DNA of 6,363 bases from Chloroflexota bacterium. GTDB lineage: Bacteria > Chloroflexota > Dormibacteria > Aeolococcales > Aeolococcaceae. Shown in pieces: positions 1-5,641 of this stretch; within the stretch, counting starts at the first letter, position 1, and each line of letters starts with the position of its first letter. A model generated the notes under the pieces. It was not told where the DNA came from. It did not search any database and was given only the letters and a program-made list of their open reading frames with translations. The translations under genes were made by a program, and so were the position numbers. Location: assembly GCA_005889515.1 (NCBI GenBank), contig VBHE01000213.1, forward strand, positions 1 to 6,363, in the 5' to 3' direction.

Positions 1-1
1 C

Positions 2-184
2 GAGCGCCGGCTGTTCTTCGTCGAGCCCCCGCTCGACACCTTCCTCCGCTCCGACGGCAGCCGCGACGTCGGCGATATCGCGGACTCGCTCGTCGAGCGC
101 GGCGCCCTCGCCGCCGACGCGGTGCCGCGGATGCTCACGCTCCTCGAGGGTCTGCGTCGCCGGGGTGTCGTCGATGCGATATGA
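2..184 (+). CDS. mftB: MftB/PqqD-like peptide chaperone, C-terminal 60 residues (5' end off window)
   Basis: The reading frame is open from the left edge to a TGA at 182-184. The 60 visible residues look like the end of a PqqD-type domain: a segment reading RRLFFVEPPLDTFLRSDGS, then a helical stretch with SRDVGDIADSLVERG, and a last helix ending in LRRRGVVDAI. PqqD/MftB proteins are small, roughly 90-110 residue RiPP recognition domains that bind the precursor peptide (MftA) and present it to the radical SAM enzyme. The strongest support is position: the gene runs directly into mftC with overlapping ends, as mftB does in mycofactocin clusters. The sequence match alone is modest, so another PqqD-family member is possible. 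The precursor gene mftA would be expected further left, outside the window. Confidence 0.7.
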   Translation, partial: ERRLFFVEPPLDTFLRSDGSRDVGDIADSLVERGALAADAVPRMLTLLEGLRRRGVVDAI

Positions 185-1292
185 GGCGCTGAGCCGGGGG
201 CTCGCGGCACCGATCTGCCTGACCTGGGAGATCACCTACGCCTGCAATCTCCGCTGCGTGCACTGCCTGAGCTCGTCGGGCCGGCGTGCGCCGGACGAGC
301 TGACCACCGCGGAGGCGATGCGGCTCATCGACGAGTGGGCCGAGATGCGCGTCTTCTACATCAACGTCCGCGGCGGCGAGCCGATGGTGCACCCCGACTT
401 CTTCGCGCTGATGGAGCACTCCATCGAGCGCGGCATCGGAGTGAAGTTCAGCACCAACGGCAGCCGCATCGACGCCGCCGCGGCGCGCTGGGTCGCGACC
501 ACCGACTACCTCGACGTGCAGATCAGCCTCGACGGCGTCGACGCCACCGTGAACGACGCCATCCGCGGCGAGGGCTCCTATGCCAACGCCCGCCACGCGA
601 TGGACCTGCTCGCCGCCGAGGGATTCCCCTTCAAGCTCAACCACGTCGTCACCCGCCGCAGCGTCGACAGCCTCGACCGCCTCCACGCCCTCGCCGGCTC
701 CTACGGCGCGCAGCTGCGGCTCACCCGGCTGCGTCCGTCGGGGCGCGGCCTGGAGGTGTGGGAGCAGCTGCGCCTGACCCAGGCGCAGAACCGCACCCTG
801 TACGGCTGGCTCCGTGCCCATCCCGACGTGCTCACCGGTGACTCCTTCTTCCACCTCTCCGCGCTCGGTGAGCCGCTCGACGGGCTCAACATGTGCGGCG
901 CCGGCCGCATCGTCTGCTGCGTCGATCCCCGCGGCGACGTGTTCGCCTGTCCCTTCGTCCTCGTCGACGAGTTCCGCGCCGGCAACGTGCGCACCCGGCC
1001 CTTCGCCGAGATCTGGCGAGACTCCGAGCTCTTCGCGCGGCTGCGCGGAGAGCAGGTGGGTGGCGGGTGTGCGAGCTGCGGGGCCTACGACCGCTGCCAC
1101 GGCGGCTGCATGGCGGTGAAGCACTTCGCGGGGCTCGCCCTCGACCAGCCCGACCCGGAGTGCGTCCGGCGGCCGGAGACCGGCTCCATCGAGAACCTCA
1201 TCCCGCTCGCCCTGGCGCCGCGCCGGGTGCGGGTACCGGCGGCGGTGGCGGCGCGATACGGCGGACACGAGGAGGGTGGGACATGGGGCTGA
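165..1292 (+). CDS. mftC: Mycofactocin radical SAM maturase MftC
   Basis: This is a 375-residue radical SAM/SPASM enzyme. In the known family, MftC first decarboxylates the C-terminal tyrosine of MftA oxidatively, then forms a carbon-carbon bond between the terminal Val and Tyr, on the way to the redox cofactor mycofactocin. The N-terminal block PICLTWEITYACNLRCVHC is almost the family consensus and carries the CxxxCxxC cluster ligands C27, C31 and C34. GGEP at 70-73 is the SAM-binding motif. The blocks VKFSTNG, VQISLDG, LRPSGRG and LTGDSFFH are also family-typical. The SPASM region gives ligands for two auxiliary clusters: C244, C251/C252, C262, then CX2CX5CX3C at C302, C305, C311 and C315, and C333. 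The GTG at 165 overlaps the upstream gene by 20 bases; ATG at 174 (M4) is an equally plausible start. Neither has a strong Shine-Dalgarno, which suggests translational coupling. The final codons overlap the next gene by 10 bases. Confidence 0.95.
   Translation: MSSMRYEALSRGLAAPICLTWEITYACNLRCVHCLSSSGRRAPDELTTAEAMRLIDEWAEMRVFYINVRGGEPMVHPDFFALMEHSIERGIGVKFSTNGSRIDAAAARWVATTDYLDVQISLDGVDATVNDAIRGEGSYANARHAMDLLAAEGFPFKLNHVVTRRSVDSLDRLHALAGSYGAQLRLTRLRPSGRGLEVWEQLRLTQAQNRTLYGWLRAHPDVLTGDSFFHLSALGEPLDGLNMCGAGRIVCCVDPRGDVFACPFVLVDEFRAGNVRTRPFAEIWRDSELFARLRGEQVGGGCASCGAYDRCHGGCMAVKHFAGLALDQPDPECVRRPETGSIENLIPLALAPRRVRVPAAVAARYGGHEEGGTWG
1270..1275 (+). promoter_or_regulatory. Shine-Dalgarno deciding the start at 1283
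   Basis: A perfect AGGAGG lies inside the last codons of mftC, 7 bases before the ATG at 1283. It favours that ATG over an out-of-phase ATG at 1276 and shows that the N-terminal part of the next gene starts in the 1283 phase. Confidence 0.75.
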
Positions 1293-2157
1293 GGCAGCGG
1301 CTGAGCGATCTCTTCTGGCCGCCCGAGTTCGGCGGCGACCAGCCCGTGGAGGCGAAGCCCGCCGCCGCCTCCTCCGACCCCTCGCCGAGCGTCGCCGACC
1401 GGCTCAAGCGGGTCGGCATCAGCGACGAGACGCGGAAGGGCACGCCCCACCGCGCCGGCGTCGCGGAGCGGCTCCGCCAGGTGGGGCTCCCCGACCTCGA
1501 CCTCAAGGAGGTCGAGCGCCGGCAACGCATCCACGAGACCTCGCGGGACGCGGAGCGCCGTGGCCGCCGCCAGGCGGCGTACGAGCGCTCCATCCCGAGC
1601 CCCTGCCGCTCCCCGGCTCGCTGCGTCTCCAGGACGACGAGTTCCTGGTGGCGGCGAGCAGCCGCCCGGTGAAGGGCGACCGGCTCACCCTCACCACCCA
1701 GCGAATGATCTACACCCGGGGGAACGACGCCCAGCTGGTCCTCTACCTCGCGGACATCTGCGACGTCGCCTTCCACGCCGACGGCAGCGCGACCATCGGC
1801 ACCCCCAGCGGCCGGTGGGAGCGCCTCTCGCTGTCGGGCAACAACCTCGCGGCCTCACGCGACGGGCTGCTCGCCCTCGTCCACCACGCCCGCGCCGAGC
1901 GCTCGGCGCTCCCGGGCGGGCTCGACGAGCTCGTCGAGCTGCGCGATCGCGGTGCCATCGGCGCCGCGGATTTCGAGGCCCGGCGCGGCGCCGCCGCCGC
2001 GGCACCCCGCCGCCGCCGCCAGCGCCAGGTCGAGGTCGCGGGGAAGCCGACCCCCCGGGCCACCACGGCGCCGGCCGCGGACGAGAGCGCCATCCCGGCG
2101 CCCCCGGACGGCGGCGCTCAGCCGAGCGGCGAGGGGGGGGTAGTTCAGGAGAGGTAG
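1283..2157 (+). CDS. PH/GRAM-like and SHOCT domain protein with apparent -1 frameshift
   Basis: Translation starts at ATG 1283 (MGLRQRLSDLFWPPEF). This phase keeps strong third-position GC until about 1597, then degenerates and stops at 1672. From about 1597 the coding signal moves to the -1 phase and runs to TAG at 2155-2157. Joined, the product is about 291 residues. Its parts are a charged N-terminal region with two similar VAxRLxxVG segments, a Pro-rich linker (PLPLPGS), and a bacterial PH/GRAM-like beta domain (LTLTTQRMIYTRG, then VLYLADICDVAF, ending in a helix LLALVHHA). After these come a SHOCT motif (LDELVELRDRGAIGAADFEARR) and a basic, Ala/Pro-rich tail. SHOCT domains often end proteins with bPH or membrane modules; no enzymatic function can be assigned. 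The 10-base overlap with mftC and the strong ribosome site suggest co-expression with mycofactocin maturation. The break may be a true mutation, a missing base in the assembly, or ribosomal slippage. A separate downstream product from GTG 1648 is possible but less likely. Confidence 0.7.
1592..1605 (+). other. Site of the -1 frame change in the PH/SHOCT gene
   Basis: Before this point the codons read in the ATG-1283 phase (AAYERSI). After it, only the preceding phase gives the sensible linker and PH-like domain (LPLPGSLRLQDDEF). The interval holds a CCC at 1594-1596 and a CCCC at 1600-1603. One extra C in either run restores a single frame, and a CCC proline codon at 1601-1603 could also re-pair perfectly one base back at 1600-1602. 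Confidence 0.7.
2133..2140 (+). repeat. G8 homopolymer near the 3' end of the PH/SHOCT gene
   Basis: Eight consecutive G residues are followed by TAG at 2141-2143. In the present length the TAG is out of phase and the protein ends VVQER at 2157. With one G fewer the TAG would be in phase and the protein would stop at 2142. The run is therefore a slippage-prone switch between two C-termini, and a possible sequencing error site. Confidence 0.6.
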
Positions 2158-2990
2158 CCCCGCTCCTCGAGGAGCCGGAGGATCCTCTCCGCGAGGACCT
2201 CCGGGGGCCCCTCGATGAGGGTGTGCTCGCCCTCGTGACCGCGGTCGGCGCCGAGCAGGGCGGCGAGCCGCGCCTCGACGGGGAGGCTCGGGTCGGGGGA
2301 GGGCAGGCGCCGTGGGCGCGGCCGCGGCGGCAGGCGGCGCACCCGCCGGCAGCCCGGCTCCGCCTCGGCGGTCGTCGCGAGCACCGGCACGGGGGCGTCG
2401 CGGGCGGCGAGCAGCGCCGGCAGCGGGGCGTCGGCGAGCCCCGCGATGCCCGGCTCGACGCAGACCACGGCGGGGAGGCTGAGGGCGAGCTGCTCGCGCC
2501 GGCCACGCTCGAGGCGGCGGCGGACGGTCACCTCACCGCCCGAGGAGGTGACCGCGAGCGCCTCGACCGCGGTGGCCGCGGGCAGGCCGAGGAGCTCGGC
2601 GAGCATCGGTCCCAGCGCGCCGCGCCCGCCGTCGAGGCTCCGGTCGCCGGCGAGGACGAGGTCGGCGGAGGCCGCTCCCAGCGGGGCGGCGAGGGCCCGG
2701 GCGACGGCCTCCGCGGCGGCCCCCTCGAGGCCCGGCCCCCAGACCCGGAGCACCGCGTCGACCCCCGCGGCGAGCAGGGAGCGCAGCTCCGGCTCGGCGG
2801 CCGCCGGAGCAGCCGCGAGCACCTCGACCCGGCCGGCCTCGCCGCGCAGCCGCAACCCCATGGCCACCGCCGCCCGCGAGGAGTCGCCGAGGCCGGCGAT
2901 CGCCCGCGCGGCGTCGACAGCGCCGGTGAGCGGGTCGGCCTCGACCGTCGACGGCTCCCACCCGTGCTCGACGACGACGGAGATGCGCAT
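2145..2990 (-). CDS. Electron transfer flavoprotein beta subunit, divergent (mycofactocin-associated type)
   Basis: This 281-residue protein is an EtfB/FixA homologue, the subunit that pairs with EtfA and holds AMP or a second FAD. The best match is the central block ASADLVLAGDRSLDGG (residues 107-122) with GPMLAELLGLPAAT (127-140), then EVTVRRRLERG and SLPAVVCVEPGI, all in family order. It ends with a helix (AERILRLLEERG) typical of EtfB. The N-terminus is unusual: the common VKQVP and NPxD-xxA motifs are replaced by VVVEHGWEPS and by GLGDSSRAAVAMGLRL. A Pro/Arg-rich linker (about 212-235) precedes the C-terminal helix. Start ATG 2990 was chosen over one at 3032 because it lies 7 bases after the fixX stop and begins with the family-like strand MRISVVVEH; the earlier start would overlap fixX and add a poor leader. 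It is the last gene of its operon and overlaps the convergent PH/SHOCT gene by 13 bases. Confidence 0.88.
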   Translation of the reverse strand: MRISVVVEHGWEPSTVEADPLTGAVDAARAIAGLGDSSRAAVAMGLRLRGEAGRVEVLAAAPAAAEPELRSLLAAGVDAVLRVWGPGLEGAAAEAVARALAAPLGAASADLVLAGDRSLDGGRGALGPMLAELLGLPAATAVEALAVTSSGGEVTVRRRLERGRREQLALSLPAVVCVEPGIAGLADAPLPALLAARDAPVPVLATTAEAEPGCRRVRRLPPRPRPRRLPSPDPSLPVEARLAALLGADRGHEGEHTLIEGPPEVLAERILRLLEERGYLS

Positions 2991-2997
2991 CAGGAGC

Positions 2998-3282
2998 CTA
3001 CGAGTCGCGGAAGCTGACGCCGCGCCCGCCACCGGGGTAGCGCCAGTGGATCGCCCCCTCGCGGTTGCAGGCGACGTAGCAGGTGCCGCACTCGAAGCAC
3101 TCCTCGTGGTTGAAGAGGATCGAGCCGTCGCTGAGCAGGCTGAAGAGGTTGGCCGGGCAGACGTAGACGCAGGTGTGGAGGGTGCAGTCGCGGCAGATGT
3201 CGCCGTCGACGACGATGTGGGGCTCGTGGTCGGGGCGGAAGCGGACGGTGGTCATCTTCTCCGCCAGGGTGGTGCTCACCAT
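2998..3282 (-). CDS. fixX: FixX-type ferredoxin partner of FixC
   Basis: This is a 94-residue ferredoxin-like protein of normal FixX length. Two cysteine groups are visible: C30xxC33xxxxC38xxxC42P and C62xxC65xxC68xxxC72, enough for two [4Fe-4S] clusters. The surrounding text (HIVVDGDICRDC, VCPANLF, CFECGTC, HWRYPGGGRGVSFRDS) is typical of FixX and of the ferredoxin domain of ETF-quinone oxidoreductase. FixX is thought to pass electrons between FixC flavin and quinone. Its ATG at 3282 overlaps the fixC stop in ATGGTGA, pointing to coupled translation; ATG 3255 (M10), with a close GGAG, is an alternative that would still leave both clusters intact. etfB follows after 7 bases. Confidence 0.93.
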   Translation of the reverse strand: MVSTTLAEKMTTVRFRPDHEPHIVVDGDICRDCTLHTCVYVCPANLFSLLSDGSILFNHEECFECGTCYVACNREGAIHWRYPGGGRGVSFRDS

Positions 3283-4589
3283 CCGAAGGCCCGTCCCCCC
3301 TCCCAGAGGTCGCGGAGCAGCCGGCGGATCGGCACCCCGGAGCGGCGCACCTCGTCGGTCACCGCGGGGAGCAGCTTCTGCTTGGGGCGGCCCCCCTGGG
3401 AGCGCAGCACCCGCTCGGCGACGCCGGTGACGATCTCCGGGTAGAGCCGCTGCATGCGCTCGCCCATGATGAAGCGCGGCGCCATCCGAAAGCGGCGGAA
3501 GTCGGGGAGGACGCCACGCTCCTCGAGCCGCCGCTCGTAGCCGGCGAGCCCGGCGGCGGAGGTGTCTCCGGCGGCGAGCGCCTCGGCGGCGGCCTCGCCC
3601 GCGGCCCGGCCGGAGGCGATCGCGTAGTTGATCCCCTCGAGGTAGAGCCCGGTGGCGAAGCAGAGCCCGGCGGCGTCCCCGGCGACCAGAACCCCGTCGC
3701 CGGCGAGGGTGGCGAGCATCGCCTGGCCGGCCTCGGGGACCATGTGCGCCGAGTACTCGACCAGGCTCCCGCCGCGCACCAGCGGGGCGACCGTGGGATG
3801 CGCCTTGAAGCGTTCCAGCAGCTCGTAGGGGCGGACCCGGTGCTCGGCGAGCGAGGCGATCTCGACGATCACCCCGAGGGAGAGCGATTCCCGGTTGGTG
3901 TAGAGGAAGGAGCCCCCGGCGACGTCCCCGGTCACCGAGCCGAGGAACTCGTAGGTGACGCCCTCGCCGGCCTCGAGGTGGAAGCGCTCCTCGAGGACGC
4001 CGCGGTCGACGGCGAGCACCTCCTTGACCCCGACGGAGAGGTCGTGGCCGCCGAGCTCGCGCTGCAGGCCGACCCCCCGGGCGAGGAAGGAGTTGACCCC
4101 GTCGGCGGCGATCACCACCGGAGCCTCGATGTCGCCGTCGGGGCGCCGCACCCGCACCCCGCGCACCCGGCCGGTGGCGTCGCGGAGCAGCTCGTCGGCG
4201 ACGGTCTCGTTGAGCAGGGTGGCGCCCGCCGCCACCGCCTGGTCCGCGAGCCAGCGGTCGAAGCGCGGCCGGAGCACGCTGAAGGCGTTGTAGGGGGGGC
4301 TCGCAAAGCGCCGGGTCGCGAAGTCGAGGGAGAGCGAGGACTCCTCCGAGGTGACGCAGATCACCCGGCGGGTGAGGACGCGCTCGATCGGCGCCGTCTC
4401 CCAGAACGCGGGGATCAGCTCGGCGAGCACGTCGGGGCCGTAGATCGCCGCCCCGGAGACGTTCTTGCTCCCGGGGAACTCACCGCGCTCCAGGAGCAGG
4501 ACGCTCCGCCCCGCCCGGGCGAGGACGAGCGCCGCGGCGCTGCCCGCGGGACCGGCGCCCGCCACCACGGCGTCGAAGGCGGTGGTCAG
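3276..4589 (-). CDS. fixC: FixC-like ETF:quinone oxidoreductase flavoprotein, CTG start
   Basis: This 437-residue FAD protein of the FixC/ETF-QO family is predicted to take electrons from the ETF and, with FixX, reduce membrane quinone. Visible motifs are the FAD-binding GAGPAG (residues 11-16) after the strand AFDAVVA, E34 at the end of the second strand (LLLER), the ETF-QO-type SGAAIYGPDVL, RPRFDRWLADQA, VIAADGVNSFLAR (about 159-171), and the second FAD motif VLVAGDAAGLCFATGLYLEGINYAIASGR. It lacks a fused ferredoxin domain, which fits the separate fixX next to it. The start is best read as CTG at 4589: this gives the usual short leader MTTAFDAVVAGAGPAG, overlaps the etfA stop in CTGA, and has AAGGAGG 7 bases upstream. 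The GTG at 4568 would cut off most of the first Rossmann strand and has no ribosome site. Confidence 0.93.
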   Translation of the reverse strand: MTTAFDAVVAGAGPAGSAAALVLARAGRSVLLLERGEFPGSKNVSGAAIYGPDVLAELIPAFWETAPIERVLTRRVICVTSEESSLSLDFATRRFASPPYNAFSVLRPRFDRWLADQAVAAGATLLNETVADELLRDATGRVRGVRVRRPDGDIEAPVVIAADGVNSFLARGVGLQRELGGHDLSVGVKEVLAVDRGVLEERFHLEAGEGVTYEFLGSVTGDVAGGSFLYTNRESLSLGVIVEIASLAEHRVRPYELLERFKAHPTVAPLVRGGSLVEYSAHMVPEAGQAMLATLAGDGVLVAGDAAGLCFATGLYLEGINYAIASGRAAGEAAAEALAAGDTSAAGLAGYERRLEERGVLPDFRRFRMAPRFIMGERMQRLYPEIVTGVAERVLRSQGGRPKQKLLPAVTDEVRRSGVPIRRLLRDLWEGGRAFGW

Positions 4590-5641
4590 GTCGCCACCTC
4601 CTTGTCATCGGGGCGCTCACGCGCCCACGGGCGGGGGGCCTCCCCCCTGCCGCCTCCCCCCTGCCCGGCGCGCTCCCGGAGCCGGGCGAGGAGCAGGGGG
4701 AGGATCTCGGCGACGTCACCGGCGACGGCGAGGGTGGCTCGGGCCATCATCGGGCAGGTGCGGTCGGTGTTCACGGCGACCATCGTCTCGGCGTCGATGA
4801 TGCCGGACAGGTGCTGGAGCGCGCCCGAGATGCCGAGGGCGACGTAGAGGCGCGGGCTGACCATCTGCCCGGTGGTGCCGATCTGCCGCTCGAAGGGCAC
4901 CCAGCCGCGGTCGGCGAGCGGGCGGGTCGCCCCCAGCGCGGCGTCGAGCAGGTCGGCGAGCTCCTGCACGGAGTCGAGCGCCGGGCGGCCGCCGATGCCG
5001 AGCCCCGCGGCGACGATCCGGTCCGCCTCGGCGAGGGGGACCGACCCGGGCTCGGCGGCCAGCTCGCCGAGGTGGCGGACCCGCTGGGGCGCCACCGCGT
5101 CGGGGAGCCGCTCGACCTCCGGCTCCGGTCCCTCCGCGGGGTCGGGGCGTCCCCGGGTCTGGGGCCGCAGCGACGCCACCAGCGGCCGTCCGCCGACCAG
5201 CCACTCCTCCTGGAGGCGGTCGTCGCAGGCCCAGCGCCGTACCGCCAGCCCCCCGGCGGCGCAGCGGACCGCGAGGCAGTCGTCGAGGTGGGCGGCGCCG
5301 AGCCGGATCGCCGTCCGGGCGGCGAGAGCGTCGCCGGCGCCGGTGCCGGCGACGAGCACCGCCGCCGGGGCGCCGATCGAGGCGGCGAGGCCGGCGAGGA
5401 CGGCGGCGCCCGCCTCGGCCTCGGCCCCCCGCCACGGGGCCCCGGCGAGGTGGACCCGCGCCACCCCGGCGCCGCCGAGCTCGACGAGGGGGAGCGGCTC
5501 GCCGATCCCGGCGCCCGCGAGGTGGAGCGACCCGCCGAGGGCGGCGGCGAGCTCGCGGCCCTCGGCGAGGACCTCCCAGGTGGCCTCGGCGAGCCCCTCC
5601 TCAGAGGCGTCCGTCCACACCCAGACGTCCTGCGCGGTCAC
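4586..5641 (-). CDS. etfA: Electron transfer flavoprotein alpha subunit (mycofactocin-associated type)
   Basis: This 351-residue EtfA/FixB homologue is the FAD-binding subunit of the ETF heterodimer. The C-terminal FAD domain is clear: ELADLLDAALGATRPLADRGWVPF (start about 227), IGTTGQM (254-260), the ETF-alpha signature LYVALGISGALQH (265-277) and AVNTD (289-293). The N-terminal half is poorly conserved but keeps the order of an ETF alpha domain I (VLVAGTGAGDALAARTAIRLGA, about 95-116). The motif that is normally GGRG reads AGLG (212-215), losing an arginine that contacts the flavin in characterised ETFs. The last 27 residues are a Gly/Arg/Pro-rich tail created partly by a tandem duplication. 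The start is GTG at 5641, overlapping the upstream stop in GTGA; the stop overlaps the fixC start in CTGA. Position between the dehydrogenase and fixCX suggests it is the electron carrier between them. Confidence 0.92.
   Translation of the reverse strand: MTAQDVWVWTDASEEGLAEATWEVLAEGRELAAALGGSLHLAGAGIGEPLPLVELGGAGVARVHLAGAPWRGAEAEAGAAVLAGLAASIGAPAAVLVAGTGAGDALAARTAIRLGAAHLDDCLAVRCAAGGLAVRRWACDDRLQEEWLVGGRPLVASLRPQTRGRPDPAEGPEPEVERLPDAVAPQRVRHLGELAAEPGSVPLAEADRIVAAGLGIGGRPALDSVQELADLLDAALGATRPLADRGWVPFERQIGTTGQMVSPRLYVALGISGALQHLSGIIDAETMVAVNTDRTCPMMARATLAVAGDVAEILPLLLARLRERAGQGGGGRGEAPRPWARERPDDKEVAT
4597..4603 (-). promoter_or_regulatory. Strong Shine-Dalgarno for fixC
   Basis: The minus strand reads AAGGAGG here, within the last etfA codons. 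It sits exactly 7 bases before the CTG at 4589 and much too far from the GTG at 4568, so it supports the non-AUG start. Confidence 0.75.
4638..4665 (-). repeat. Perfect 14-bp tandem duplication in the etfA tail
   Basis: gcctcccccctgcc occurs twice back to back (4638-4651 and 4652-4665 on the + strand). The unit is not a multiple of three, so the two copies are read in different phases, as GQGGGG and then RGEA. With one copy the etfA frame would reach a TGA at 4619-4617, so the second copy determines the current tail and the overlap with fixC. Confidence 0.85.

Noticed and set aside
135..1268. A 377-codon open frame on the minus strand across mftC
   Set aside because: It is the mirror of the high-GC mftC gene. 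Its product is low-complexity, Ala/Val/Glu/Gly-rich and has no recognisable domain, while the + strand gives a full MftC.
2162..2187. Palindromes gctcctcgaggagc (2162-2175) and gaggatcctc (2178-2187) just after the forward stop, as a possible terminator
   Set aside because: There is no following T run on either strand, stems are short with little loop, and the first is explained by the codons for Leu-Leu-Glu-Glu in the EtfB C-terminal helix.
1560..3017. A 485-codon + strand frame crossing the PH/SHOCT gene and the etfB region
   Set aside because: The product is Arg/Pro/Gly-rich with no domain and lies antisense to a clear EtfB; it exists because stop codons are rare at this GC content.
2991..3032. 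A longer EtfB start at 3032
   Set aside because: It would overlap fixX by 35 bases and add a 14-residue Ala/Ser leader unlike the family, whereas ATG 2990 follows the fixX stop by 7 bases and begins with the expected beta strand.
4631..4647. Inverted G-run/C-run (gggggg...cccccc) in the etfA tail as a transcription attenuator
   Set aside because: It lies inside coding sequence between coupled genes with a tiny loop and no T run; the low-complexity Gly/Arg/Pro tail and the tandem duplication explain it better.
3744..4847. A 367-codon + strand frame antisense to fixC and etfA
   Set aside because: It is a compositional shadow; the minus strand encodes well-matched FixC and EtfA motifs over the same bases.
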